Assembly: GCA_007922305.1 (NCBI GenBank)
Contig: ML677334.1
Coordinates: 55,664,720-55,728,719 of the forward strand
Source: Dermatemys mawii
Lineage: Eukaryota; Chordata; Testudines; Dermatemydidae
DNA: 64,000 bases
Direction of reading: 5' to 3'
Part shown: positions 34,650 to 47,460 of the stretch, piece by piece
How positions within the stretch are numbered: position 1 is the stretch's first letter
How the letters are laid out: each line of letters begins with the position of its first letter
Program-made: the position numbers and the translations under genes
The notes under the pieces: model-generated
What the model was told of the DNA's origin: nothing
The model's database searches: none
What the model saw: the letters and a program-made list of their open reading frames with translations, nothing else

Positions 34650-35403
34650 ATATATATGTAGAAATAAGTTCTATAAGCCTGCTAAGAGTAGTGGCTATTC
34701 ACAGTCTTTTTGTACCAGGCCAATATTTGCCAAGAATAACTGGCAAAGAACAGTTATTGCAACAGACCCAATACAAAATACACACATTCCCCATATAGAA
34801 ATTCTGCAGTCTAGTGTTAGTGAGCTTAAACAAAACCCTATAAGAGCTCTTGAAAGAGACTGACTAACCTACAAAGAGTTGGTCACAGTTGTAAGGTGAA
34901 AGATTGCTACTCTTTGGTATCTTATTAACTTCACTTACTTGCCGTTTATTAAGGGTAAGTCTCTGACAATACTCATTCTAAAAAAAGCACAGGATGAAAA
35001 CCACTGGCTTATGCAATCTATATATAAATCAAGGGCTGCACTGAAGGGAAGGGGAACTGGTGGTACTCTTTTCTCAAGCCTCATCAGGCCCACACATGTC
35101 CCGAGACCTTCCCTAGCCATGTCCCCAGTCAGCACTTCCCTTCTGTCCTCTTCTCTCTCACTCTCTTCTCATCCCCTCTGGTTATACCTCTTAGTCACTT
35201 GTTAGTGAGACTCTCTTTCTGCCAGTCTTCCCTGGAATCCTAATTTTTCCAAAAACTCTGCTTACAAATTCAAAGAGTAATAGCCACCAATGTACCAAAC
35301 TGTTTCACAGAGGAACATTTTTGCTTCACATTTCTGTGGCCAGATGGCAAGCAGAAGGGACTTGAAATAGGATGCTGTGCCTTTCTTGTCTAGGTCACTT
35401 TTT

Positions 35404-35448
35404 CTATGAAAGCTTAGTAAGGGCTGAAAAAATGTATATACAAAGACT
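35404..35448 (+). repeat. 45-bp direct repeat, copy 2
   Basis: Second copy of 34017-34061, 44 of 45 bases identical, same orientation, 1387 bp away. Confidence 0.9.
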
Positions 35449-35524
35449 GGGATGCATTGTGGAAATGCTCTTACCATTCAACAGCTTCCAGGGGTCTAAG
35501 GGGTATAAAATGAGCTAGTGGTTT

Positions 35525-35695
35525 CAATCCAGAGGGAGGAAAGATGGTTTGTGATTAAGACTGGGACTCAAGAGATCTGGGTTTAGTTCCCATCTGTGCC
35601 ACAGCTATAAAATAGGGATGATACCATCTACCTCACAGCAGAGCTGTATTCATTAGTACAGCACTCAGATATTACAGTGGCATTAAGGAGATAAG
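35525..35695 (+). repeat. MIR-like SINE, internally deleted
   Basis: The order 'gtttgtgattaagactggga', 'ctcaagagatctgggtttag', 'ttcccatctgtgccacagc', 'tataaaatagggatgatacc' and 'ctacctcacag' follows the SINE consensus, with the central 'gtgaccttgggcaag' part missing. Confidence 0.65.
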
Positions 35696-36639
35696 AATAT
35701 AGGAACTGGGTAGCAATATCACAGAATCCTCCATTATAATATACATTAATTGGTATCTTTGTTGGCACTCCTCGGCAGAAGCATCATCATCTGAATTCTC
35801 CTTTCTCATCTCTAGAGGTTGTCCTCTAGATCAGAGCTCAGTCATCTAGAATAAGTAAATTTGTTCTCTTGTTGCTTGCACTGTTCCTGTTCTCTAAAAG
35901 GAGGAGGACTTAAATCAATATTAAGTAACACCAAATTCACATTCAAAAAGATTTTTCAAAGATATATTCAGGGTGTGGGGTGAAGACACCTTTGCACAGT
36001 TACAAGGGAAGGTAGTTGGAATATTCTACAACTTCAGATGCCAGAACCCCCGTTGGTACCTGTTTCAAGTTCTGGAGAAAAACAAAGCAGAGCAGCAACA
36101 AAATGGATATGGGAGTGAAGAGTAGATAGTGTTTGATATATTTATTTAAAACATTGATAAGGTTACCTGATACTTCCCATTATAAGATCCTGTTTGCAGT
36201 TGCTTATAACTTCACCAGACTAACCAACCATTTGGGCTGATATTTTCCATGCTAGGTGCATGCCTTAGGTGAATGTTGAATAATTTCAACCAAAACTGTT
36301 CAGACACTTCTGAGAACAAGGCTAAAATACACCGTTTTGCCCATATTAAATAATTCTGGCAGTCTTGTGTCTGAAAAGCTCTCAAACCCCCATATTTGAA
36401 ATTTGGCAAGGAAGTGCTTTTTGGGTCAGGGATGTGCATTTTGCTGTCTCTGTGGAAATCCACCCAAATTTGACCAAATTATAAGCCTTTGAAAACCTGC
36501 AGTTTGCATATGCTCAACTGCAACTTGCTAGAGTTTAACAGCTAAATTCCACAATGATTCCATCCACTATTGCATGCACTTGCTGGGGGCTGAGCAGGGG
36601 GTCACTAACTTTGTTTTCATTTTCTTGGTTCTCAACTTC

Positions 36640-36900
36640 AGACTCTGGGATCTGATTTGCAGAAGTGCTAGGCACTGACAGCTGCAATTGAAGTCAATGG
36701 GAGCTGCATTTTGAATGCATAAAATGCTATATAATGATAAGCACTCTGAAAACTTAGATCCCAGGCATCTCAAATTGGGCACCCAGAATTAGTTGATATT
36801 TTGGACCTCAATTTCTCTGTCCTTCAGTTCCCCATTTTACAGAGGTGAAGATAAATTCATTAATGTTTGTGAAGCACTCAGTTTCCATAGTGACAAATAC
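36640..36900 (+). repeat. Composite of palindromic repeat and MIR-like tail
   Basis: The left part (36660-36790) carries 'gaagtcaatgggagctgcat' and 'caaattgggcacccagaat', wording shared with the 32058 segment. The right part (36800-36890) has 'ccttcagttccccattttac' and 'gtgaagcactcag', which fits a MIR-like SINE core. Confidence 0.45.
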
Positions 36901-37142
36901 CATAAAAAACCCCCATGAGTAAATTAATAACTCTGTCTTCAGAGCAGGGTTTGAACATAGTGCAGTAAATAACGTATGGGAGCACACCTTAAACAAAGAG
37001 TAGAAAACAAAATAATGAATAGCTGCTCATTAAGTGAGGACCATCTGTTTTATGTATTGAATGAGGTAGGGATGCTATGGAAACAATAGTATGTGATCAT
37101 GTAATTAAAGACTTTATCATAATGCATTTGCAAAAGCAGGTC

Positions 37143-37170
37143 AATTAAGGTTGCCAGAGCAACCTTAATT
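37143..37170. repeat. Perfect 12-bp stem hairpin
   Basis: AATTAAGGTTGC (37143-37154), loop caga, then GCAACCTTAATT (37159-37170). The stem is perfect with a 4-nt loop, and no poly-U follows on either strand. It sits in a CHST9 intron in otherwise unremarkable AT-rich DNA. Confidence 0.85.
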
Positions 37171-39259
37171 CTGGCATTTCCTCAATGAGTGCTTGACTTT
37201 GCACCCTTAATTTCTTTTTAACATAGTTTTTTTGTGTGTAATAATATATATTGTCAAAATACAATGTAACTAAGTCTGTTACAAGTGGTTCAACACTATT
37301 TCTGTAACATTTGTATTACTCAGCCAGAATTTTTTGTCATCAAGATGCTGCCAACTAATAGGAAGTGGTATTTCTGAGAATTGTCACAATTTTACAAAAA
37401 AAAATAAAAATACATCTATTTCAGTATCTGCAGTACTCTCCCTTGTATTTCTCTGTGCTCATTACAGGAAATATAGATACTGGCTCACAGTAAACCTGAT
37501 CCATTAGTTCAACATAACCAGCAAGCTTTTGAATGATCACTATGTCAAATTACCATCCTGATTCTCTCACCACCAGCATACATCACTATCCAATAAACCA
37601 CATCTGAATCAGTGCAAAAGAGTCCCATCAGTTCTGTGTTTGATTTTAGCTTGTTGCATTTTCATTTCAGACTCACTAGTAGGTCAATATATTTGACCAG
37701 TGTTGTTTATCTAACTTGAATTCTTATCTCTATCCAAGGCTAAAATCCATAAGCAGAGGAAAGTAGCCTAAGCAACATCAAATGTAATTTTCACACCAGA
37801 CAAGGGGATGATTTGAGTTTCATTACAGAAAATACTATAGAGATGACTCTAGTGCTCTAGGCAAGCAAAAATATTTGTATGTCTACAATGCGGTAGTTGG
37901 CATACAGTGTACACCCCTATTATATGTATCTAAGGACCTTAGATCTTGGGAAAGCATAAGTTTTTAGGCAATCTTCAGTACGGAAGTTTAGGATGTTACA
38001 TGTTAATCTTTTATTTGAGCTAAACAGATGAGATTAATATGTAATCTCTCTTTTTTCTGTTTAGATAATTTTACTTGCCTTTATGCTTAAGCTATATGGA
38101 TGGCTCCCATTTGTTGATAAATGTATTTCTGGAAGTCATTTACTCTCAGATACACTGAGAGGTACTTAGGGTTAAAGAATAGCTTTTACAATACTGGTCA
38201 TATTAGGAAAAATAAAAACAAACAAACCCCAAAACAAAAAAATAAGTGTTGTCTCTATGTCTTGCATGGTCATAACTCAAAGCAGATAGGTATTTTTGAT
38301 CACATTTTACTGTAAAAGCAACTAACTATTTTTCACAGACACTCTGTAGCCCATCTAGTATTTAAGAAAAAAACTGGATAATAATTCAGTGTATAATATT
38401 TTCTAACTGTAGCAATATCAAATACATTTAAAAACAGAGCCTAATTTCTTAATATTAACATCTTAACAATACATCCAAACCCCAGATTTTGGCACTCAGA
38501 CTGGCTCTTCTCTGTCTAGATTGACAATAAATGCACCTAAGTGATGTTCTGAATGTCCACATGGGGGATTTGGATGTCTGATTAGGGCACCTGTGTTTAA
38601 AAACTGGGCCCATAATGTATAAAATAAGGTGAAACTGCCTCATTGTAGCCATGTTGGATTTGAATCAGGTCCTAAATCATCTTCATCAGTCTTTCTAAGA
38701 GAGTATTTTAGGCTGTGAACATTAGGGCAACAGAAAAAGCAAAAGTATATAAAATGGGGAGAGGGGAAAAGCTCTTTTGAGAAGAGAGGCACATAATGTA
38801 ATGCAGCAGCTCTATGAACACAGTGATATTTTCCACATTAGTTGAGGATGTGGTAGGTTCCACAGGGATCTTTTTCTGGTAAACAGAGACCATTCCATTC
38901 TTAACTTGCAGGTAAACACACTTATCTATCTGCAGAAACAAGACATTTTGTTCTTTTAGAAATAGCAGTAAGAGGATCAAATGAAAACTAGGTTCAAATG
39001 AAGAATACTGATATAAATTTAGCAATGACAAATTCCACTTCCCCCAAATTGCTTTGAAAGAGAGAGTAATTTCTCTAGAGGTCTCAACGCATGTACATTT
39101 TCTCTCAATCACACTGTGTTTCAGTAAAGTTGGATGACTTTATCTTTAAATAAAAAAAATGTAAAAAGGATAAGTAAGATTGTATAGGAACCCAGGCTGA
39201 CATGGAGTCCAAACACATTTATGGCTATATGCAGTTTTACACTGAGAAATTCATACTAA

Positions 39260-39435
39260 CATTTAGTATTTATCCATACATAGTGCTACACATCTTTAAC
39301 ATGCTGTACAAACATGAGCTAGATAAATTACAACCCCTCTTTGAGGCAGAAATATAATTAAATAGAATGGTGTTATGGTTAAGCCACAAGACTAGGACCT
39401 TTTCATTACACACTGAAGAGAGTACCATATCCACG
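39260..39435 (-). repeat. MIR-like SINE, minus strand
   Basis: On the plus strand: 'gtgctacacatctttaacat', 'gctgtacaaacatgagctag', 'gaggcagaaat' and 'ggtgttatggttaagccaca'. These are the inverse of the SINE tail and head. It lies just downstream (in transcript sense) of the CHST9 microexon. Confidence 0.5.
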
Positions 39436-39582
39436 TCTAACTTTATCCACACAGGCATGCCTACCATATCCACATGCCTAACTTAAGCCTCTCCTATGAG
39501 TTTCTCACTTTCAAAGTTATGTTCTCCAAGAGTACATAAAAAAGGTAGAGTAACGAGAAAGTGTGTAACAATGGCAAAATAC

Positions 39583-39620
39583 CTGATTAATTATCTGCTG
39601 TAGTAATTTTTCTCCAGACA
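39583..39620 (-). CDS. CHST9: CHST9 38-nt microexon (stem region)
   Basis: The minus strand shows a strong acceptor (ttctgtttcttttttctttcag), a 38-nt exon starting TGTCTGGAG and ending AATTAATCAG, then a gtattt donor. The first two bases complete a split codon from the previous exon; the rest reads SGEKLLQQIINQ and ends in phase 0, which fits the phase-0 start (DSKLP) of the terminal exon. From memory of human CHST9, the same place reads MSTEKIQEHITNQ followed by NPK, so residue pattern and exon boundary both correspond. The segment belongs to the lumenal stem between membrane anchor and sulfotransferase domain. It sits at the end of a 167-codon AT-rich open frame that is otherwise not coding. 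Confidence 0.88.
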
Positions 39621-42600
39621 CTGAAAGAAAAAAGAAACAGAAATAATTAGCTGTAATATATTTTAGTGAATAAAATGATCTTGTATGTAACAACAAAAAT
39701 GAGGCAGTCAAAGAAAACAGAACACTCAATATGATAACGAACTGTGTACACAAGACTAAAAAAGGATCTTTAAAAAATAAATCCAGCCAAAGTGATAACA
39801 CTAGCAGAATGGAACAAACGTCAGTAATATTTAAATTAGAGATTGAGAGCACTAAGGGGGAATTTGATGGATAGCCAACCAAAAATATCAAGACTAATAA
39901 TATGAAATAAAGTATAAAGAGATCAGAATCATTAAACCACCAATTGATAATGAAGCAAATAAAGAAAGAAGGAAATTGCGGAGCAGCTAAGTAATTTATT
40001 TTAATTGATCTTAACCACACAGGAAGATGGGAAAAACGCCTATTCTAAAGTTTGAAGTCAATGAAGGCTCTGTTAGTCACTCAGAGTATCAAAAAATTAT
40101 TTAAAGGTGGTGATGAAACTATGGAACCTAGGTTGTTTTAATACACCAGGATCACAGTTATCAGAATTTGGTGGGAAGTAAAAGAATTAGGTAGCTAACC
40201 TGTTAATAATAATATTCAAGTTAACCTTAATAGCACAAGAGGAATGGGAGATGGCCACTTTTGTACCCATCTTTGTAAGAAAGACCTACAGGCAATTAGA
40301 ATTGAATGAATAATTGATTTTTCAGTTCAGTGGCTAAACAAAATATATCTATCAGAAAGAAAATTTGGGTTAGTTTAGAACAAAAAATGAATTTTTTGGT
40401 TTTTCTCATCCAAATAAAATAAACTCAAAAAAATTCACTAGGGTCGAACAAAATGTTTTGAAACAATATTTCCTAAACAAAATGTTGACTTGAAATGATA
40501 TTTTAACATTTTTGAAATTTCTTTTCCCGACAAAATGGTTTGCCAAATTAGACCCTAATTCACAAATGGTTTCAGTACTCTGAAAAATGCATTTTTAGTG
40601 AATTTACTATTTGCCTTTTTTTTGCCTAGCTCCAGGGCAACTGTTATGTTATATAGTTTATACCACTGCACTATCTCCTACACAGTAACGCACCATCATG
40701 CCAACACAGTTGGGTCTATAATCTAGGACAGAAGGGCTAGCCACAGAGGGAAATATCCATCCTGGCTCCTACACTTTGGAGATAGGAATATTAAGTGCAG
40801 GATTCTTAGCCAGCTATTTCCTGCCTACCATGCTCCATGGTGTCCTCCTAGACCGTATGCTCTTTTGGGATGCATGCCCTGACATGATGTTGAAGTCTGC
40901 TAAGCTAGAACCTCCAAAGCTCGGTTCTAGTTCAACAAACTCAGGTAAGCCTTGCTTGGAAGAGTATTTTTCTCCCCCACTTCAAAATCTGGAAAGCCCC
41001 AGTTAAGTCAACTGGTAACCACAGTCTCATCTGGGCAACCGCACAGAATTTTGGTGATCTGTTTACAAAGGTAGATGTTTTATTGTAAAGGAAGACATCC
41101 ATTGGGTGAGTGAATGGGATAAGAATGTTTTAATATAAATAAAAAATATAAATATAATAAAACAATATTTTTTTTTCCATACAAGGAAAAAAGACAATTT
41201 ATTATTTCATTTCATTAGGAGAAGAAAAAAGATGTAGTGAAGATGCCATAAAATGAATGGTATAGCCAGCCAATCATGTTACCCTGCTAATTATATCAGA
41301 CATTACAAAAAATGAGACATTTAAAATGAAGACAAATTTCAGATGGTTAAATAGCAAATATGCTTATTGAATCATCTTAATTAACCTGTGGAATTCACTG
41401 CTGCAGGATACTATGGCAAAGAGATCAGTTATATTTAGCTAGTTTAGCCACATAGATGAATAAGACTGACATCTACAGTTACACTAGCTAAATTAAGTGT
41501 GTGCTCGTGTGTGTGAGAGAGAGAGATGGCAAAAGTTACTCCCCAGCCACAGCTATGAAGATATTCTATCTCATAATAAGTTGACACAAATTGGTTAGTT
41601 GAATTATGGTTTTATTTACTTATTTTGACCTTCCTCTGAACCTTCCCTATAGTGTATTATTGGAGACAAGATATCAGTCTGAATAGATGTTACTTCATTC
41701 CATTGTGGGAGTTTCTGTGCTTCTATCAAAAATCACATACCTTTGTAGAATCAAACCTAGTCTCAACCTTCAGGAAAAAGAGACAGTAAACTTATCTTGC
41801 AAAGTGCTACCATACAGTAATAGTCCCAAGTGTGGCTAGATTAATTACACTCTCTCTGCTAGGAGGTGCTCCACATCCTTTTGGATGATCAAGAATTTCA
41901 CACTCACCAACATCTAGCTCTACATATATTAGCCATGGTTTTCTAGACCAATAATGATGGGACTCCCTTTGCAGCGTGTCAGTATCACTCTTTAATTGGC
42001 ACAGGGGATTGCTCCTGAGTGACATTAAGCACTCCCTCCTCCAGGAATAGTTATGTCAATAGCGTCCCTTTTCATAAGAATTTCTTTGTACTGACATCTA
42101 GAGTGTACAAAATATAGATTTTTTTAAAAGACTGGATAACAGAATTATGAATTTTTAAAGGTAACACAAGTATTATTAATAAGAAAAATGATCTTCTCTA
42201 TTGATCCTCATTCTAAGGAGAAAAACTAAAAAAAATACTACTTTTAGACTGTACTATAGAATGACTCTTTTGATAATTATTTCCTGCATGCTGGTGTAGT
42301 ATTTTTCTTTGGTAGATGTAAATGGTACTTTTTAGCTCAGAGAGGAAAAAAGGAAACATCATTTAGGGGAGACTTGCGGTAAGTCATTCCCAGGTTTATT
42401 GAGATCATCTTTGTGAGAAATGTAATTAAATCTTGGGGCTAATTTTTTTTAAACCAAGTAAGGTTTTTGGCAATAGAAGATTAAGGAGTATGTGTTTTAA
42501 CATTCTCTAATGATATACACGTTGTTAGGAAAGTACAATGTCTGAAATCTCTGGTTGGATCAACACTATTTTGCTCTGAGGTTTGTGGACTTTGAATACT

Positions 42601-44089
42601 GATGCTTTCCTGTTTTCTAGTATATTTGTTTTTAGGCTATTTTGATTCACTTTAAAGGAATTTTAATAGCTTTTTGTTGACAGCATGGACAGCTGGTCTT
42701 GAGAATTAACAAAAATTCACTTGCTGACTGAGGAAGGAAGTGACATCAATGAGTTTTTAAAGTCAGCCCAGAGGGAAAAGTGAGTTTTGTGCAAGTAACC
42801 TTTCATTTCATTGTACTTACAGCAATGCTGCAAGATGCAAATTGCATTGTCAATCAAAACCTATGGTATCTACCTCAAAAAAGCATAAAGATGAAGTGAA
42901 AGGTTGAAAATACAACTGTGACAACTTTATAGATACAGTTAAGGAAAATTAAAAGGAGAAACTGTGGTACCGTCCTTAGTTCTTTCTTCAATGGTTTAAA
43001 CACAATGCTATCACTGCAATGGCAGTCACTTAAGCATCCTTATGAACTACCAGCAAAGGTGATGTGGGCTAAACAGGGCAAACACTGACTGTCTACTTTG
43101 AGAGAAAAGGGGCCAAACTCAAGGTCACAAGCAATTGAATATTGCCTTCTCCATTTACTCGCTAGTTGATATTTGACCTCATTAGAAAACTACCAAATAG
43201 ATTTGGCATCAGCAGCATTCTCAGAAGAGGCCAAGGTCTGTATTAGCAGAGATGTTGTGAATTAGGATTGAAGCACATAGGCACAGCCATATCAAACAGC
43301 TTTCAAAGTGTTTTCATGTATTATATTTGGTTCAGATCAGTGCTAACCTCCTTTCACTTTAATGACCATTATAAAACAATAGGAACTTTCTGAGTTGGAA
43401 AAAAAAAAAAAAGAGATTTCTAACTTTTTATGTGTACAACACTACTTTTACGACTGAATCCCAGTCCCAAAGAGCACAATCGGAGTTCTTTTTATCGAGA
43501 CCAGAATTTGGCCCTTGGTTTCCATGCTCCTAAGACACATACACACATCTATCCATCCACCCTTAACCTCCACACAGTGTTCCCAAAAAGACTACACTAA
43601 CAGTGGGAATCAATTTTTTAATTCTACCACCAGTTTGAAGATGTTGGTGTTTTAATGCTATGTCATGGCAGCTGTTCTCATGGCTGACTTTGGTAACCAT
43701 TTTGCCCAGCTCAGCAATTTAAAAGTGGAAGATGTGAGAAATTAGCTCCAAACTCAAAGCACAGGAGGCAATGGCTGATTAAAATTTCCAGTACCCAACC
43801 TTTAATTCCAATCCCACAGCTAATTCAAAAATATAGGCAGAGCCAACCACCACCTGGGATAGTCCTCTGGCTATCATGGTGTCCATGAAATCCTGAGTTG
43901 ATTCAGAAGTCTCATCAGTCATATATGTATATTAAAGTCACCAAGCTCTATATGCCACAGTTTCTCCAATACCACTGAGATGAGATACAAACATACACAA
44001 TAAGCAGCAAGATGATTGAAAATCTATAGGAATTATGCCAGATTAATCTGCAAACCTCCACAAATATTGCTTTCTCTTGCATGGATGTA

Positions 44090-44460
44090 GGCTGACCACA
44101 CAGCAAGTGTTAAAAATCAGGAGGGAGTGGCATTGTGATGTAGTGTTCAGGGGTTGCAGCTCTGGGTTTGTCCCCACCACCCTCCTGTCATGAGAGGGGG
44201 TGGCAGGGCCAAAAATAAGTGAGTGGTGTTTTGGCATGGTGCCTGGGGGTTGTGGGTGCAAACCTGAGTGGCACTGTGACATCCCCCACACTCATACACT
44301 AGGTCACAATGCTACTCACTCAACTTTGGCCCCACCACTCCTGTCATGATGAGAGAGCAATGGGGCCAAACCTGAGGGAACAATGCAGCATGGCTCTTCT
44401 GCTACCAATGGTACACGCCGTGTGTAATGTGTGTCTGGCTGCGGGTGCCACTGTGTTTAA
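44090..44460. repeat. Dispersed-repeat-like block with inverted halves
   Basis: The left half has 'ccaccctcctgtcatgagag' with 'ggcagggccaaa'. The right half has 'tttggccccaccactcctgt' with 'caatggggccaaacctgag'. 'ggtgcctgggggttgtgggt' lies between them. The arrangement suggests a repeat with internal inverted and duplicated units. Ends are not defined. The minus-strand frame at 44043-44291 is considered spurious. Confidence 0.35.
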
Positions 44461-45208
44461 TTATAAGATCCCTTAAATACACACATTTGCCAACTTACAT
44501 GGTGCTGTTGACACCCTTTGTACAATGCTAGCAATAAATGATATTTTTAAAAATCAAGCCATCATCCTACACTTTAAGGGGAAAAAATACTTAAAGATGG
44601 TGAGAAGGGTTTGGGAACTGAACGCTACACGTAATCCACTTAAGGTTTAGGCTGTGTCAAGACTAAGAGGAAAATAAGTTTTGGGGCCTAGGTCCTTGAG
44701 AGACCACCTCTCTTCTTGTGCTATATTGCCACAGGTGGGCTTGTCCAAGGTGCTCCTTCAATTTAAAGGAGGAGGCAGGTATTAAAGTGTTCTCCATGTG
44801 AGGACCTCAGCTCTGGAGCAGGCTTCCCCCTGCTCTGAAATAACCTGAGACTATTGATCTTCAGGGCATACTGCAAGGCACATCTTTGTACGTGGACTGT
44901 TGGGAAGGTGGGCTTTAGAGAAAAATCAAATGGGGGTGAGGGGACGAGAGTTGAGTTCTGCAACAGTTTTTGTTTTTGAAATTCATGGTGAGGGCACCTA
45001 GAGCCTTGAATGCGTATCCTTTTTTATTTATTGTATATATCTAAACAAACATTTGAACTGGTTGTGGTCAACCCTCTTTTTATGGTTGACCTCTAAACCA
45101 GCAACGGCCACTTTTGGAAAGTAAAAAGAAACAAGAAGATCTGGTAAATGACAACAATGCCTGTCAAGAATCAGAGAAGCAGCCCTGTTAGTCTGGATCT
45201 GCAAAAGT

Positions 45209-45322
45209 GACAAAGAATCCTATGGCACCTTATAGACTAATAGACGTATTATAGGTATTCACCCACGAAAGCTTATGCTCAATACATCTGTTAGTCTATA
45301 AGATGCCACACAACTCTTTGTC
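45209..45322. mobile_element. Foldback MITE-like element
   Basis: The two ends are inverted copies of about 42 bp. The left arm reads GACAAAGAATCC, then TATGGCACCTTATAGACTAA, then TAGACGTATT. The right arm, read inverted, is GACAAAGAGTTG, then TGTGGCATCTTATAGACTAA, then CAGATGTATT. The 30-nt centre contains 'ccacgaaagcttatgctcaa', a phrase I associate with an abundant turtle repeat. No clear target duplication was found. Confidence 0.65.
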
Positions 45323-47169
45323 AACAATGTCTGTGTTCCCCAACAACATGGCCCCTTGGCCTTTAAAAGAATGTACAGAGGTCCATTTTCCAGATGGGCA
45401 ACTGAGGAAAAAAATTCATTACTGAGGGTTCAATATATTGCTTTCTCTCGTGACCTGACAAAAAAAAAAAAATCTAAAATATTCCAGGATAAAGCTGAAT
45501 GATCCACTAAAAATTCATCATATTGCTGTCTATGTATAAATATCTCTTATCAAACCTCTTTCAGATGCAATGACATTTTTCTCCTTTTTGTTACATCAGT
45601 TTTAAACATTACAACTTGCTTATTTACAACATTGCCTTAAAAATGTCCTTTAACATATTTCTGAACCTCTGTCTAATTATGCAACTGAATATGATTGCTG
45701 GGGCCCACAATGCATTAATTACATCTTTACGGTATTGCATAATCCTTCTCAGCTATCACGAGGCCAACTCACATGTTACCCTGGCAATGTTAAACATAAA
45801 AAGAACCCTGAGTTGATATTGATTGAACCAAATGAAGGAAAGTTGGCCATCTTAAAGTATTTGAATTCTCACAGCATTCCAAGGTCTGCCTGGCTAATTT
45901 TTGGTGATTATTTTTGATATGAAAACAGACCTGTAATTGTCAGTCTCTAATAAGGATGCAGAGCTGTTCCCTGGGAGGTTCAAAGGACCCTGGGAACCTA
46001 AACATTTACGAAAGCTCAAGTAGCCAAATGTCTTGCACTGATTAGTTTTCATCTAATGAAGTAATTACAAATAAAACAAAAAGGAGCAAAATAAGTTGCT
46101 CTTCTGGGTTTCACAGAGACACTCTAGTATTAATAGGATTATTTTAGGGCCTTGTTCATTAACTCTTTCGAGCATAAGAAGGGGAAAACTGAAGATTCCA
46201 TTCTAAAAAAAAATAGAATCTGGATCTAGGCCAAATTCTGAATGGACTCATACTCTGTGCAATCCCATTAAATCAAGGAAAATACACAGGATATAAGGCA
46301 GTACAGAGTCTGGCCCTTTACCATGCCTGCAGCAGTATCAAATGTTTACAAGAGATGTATAATTTTCTATGAACAAGTATTTCTACTATTTCCATTTGTG
46401 GTATAGGGTGTTCATTTTTTATTGGAAAGCTACATCTGTATTGCTTTGTTTCATCATCATCAGTTCCTTTAATAACTACACATTCAGACATCAGAATGCT
46501 ACATACAGCAGTTTTAACATCACTGCAGTATTAATGTGACATTCTCCAATAGAATTCTGTGTGCCTTTTCCATGTTTATTACATAGTAGGTCTGTATCTA
46601 ACAGATAACAGGAGTAGTTTGCTGAATTCTATTTATGTCCAAATAACCAGAGAACTGTTTTGAAATCTACATTTGTTTCTTCTGGATACCCCATGACTTT
46701 TCCAGATTTCTCTGCACTTCGAAAAGTTTAATGGGGAAAGTCATAGTACTTTTCCTGAGGTCCTAGTAATCTACAATTAAGATTTAAGGATCATGTCTTA
46801 ACATATGGATGCATTTTCACAAACATTTTCATAGTTTCATCATAAAGCAATGACTGTCTTATAGACATGAAACTTCACAGTCAAACTAACAAGGGCTCTC
46901 TCTCCTCCCATATGAGATCACACAGACGATCTCGCCTCCCATTTCTGATTACATAACATCCGTGTGGCAACTACAGACGTGGACTACATGGAAATTACAT
47001 ATTCTGTAAAGATGTCCTACTGACTATGCTCTGAGTTTAATTTTAATACTGATTTCTTCATCTCTAACTAGATAAACTAAAAGTACAGTCCTTATTCATC
47101 CCACATAGAAATAAGTCCATGAACACGCACAGTTATCCCATCAATGCATTTTGCTGCTACCTCAGGCCA

Positions 47170-47460
47170 CTTAGGGTCCATCTACATACCCAGGGCAATG
47201 AGCCTCCTAGCCCAGGTTAACAGACTTGGGCTGGCCGGGCTCGGGCTAGTACTCTAGAAATAGTTGTGTGGACAATGCTTTGAAGTTGCAGTTTGGGCTG
47301 GAGCTTGGGCTCTGAAATCCACCCCACTTCCTAGGCCTCAGAGCCTGAGTTGCAATGTCTACCCAGCTATTTTTAGTGTGATAGCATGAGCTCTGTAAGC
47401 CCAAGTCTGTTGACGTGGGCTGGGGGGCTGACTGCTGTGGGCTGTGTAGACTTGGCACTA
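47170..47460. mobile_element. MITE-like element with 'gtctaca' ends
   Basis: The left end 'ttagggtccatctacatacc' and right end 'gctgtgtagacttgg' are imperfect inverse counterparts. The interior is rich in 'gcccaggttaacagacttgg' and 'ttgggctggagcttgggctc' motifs. Ends resemble the GTCTACACT family at 27516 but the interior differs. A target duplication could not be confirmed. Confidence 0.45.

Larger units (their letters stand above)
27345..39582 (-). other. CHST9: CHST9 intron, last
   Basis: This 12.2-kb intron opens with gtattttgcc (minus strand, from 39582) and ends in ...gtttacag at 27345. It contains a PIF-like MITE, hAT MITEs, an LTR-like block, SINEs and a 45-bp direct repeat pair, listed separately. 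Stretches not listed (about 28600-30380, 32230-34010, 35700-36640, 37180-39250) hold no recognised exon. Short-lived ORFs there are AT-rich artefacts. A part near 33680-33760 resembles a 'gaaaatttctctcaaaataa' dispersed motif also seen at 40340-40550. Confidence 0.75.

Noticed and set aside
38708..39112. 134-codon minus-strand frame, with an acceptor-like 'ttgtttctgcag' inside, as an extra CHST9 exon
   Set aside because: No good donor in a compatible phase, and the flanking exons already join in frame without it. No resemblance to the CHST9 stem was seen.
39517..40020. 167-codon minus-strand open frame, hydrophobic
   Set aside because: AT-rich and low-complexity (Leu/Ile/Phe/Ser), with a polypyrimidine tract and acceptor inside it. 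Only the last 38 nt before a donor form a supported exon (CHST9 microexon).
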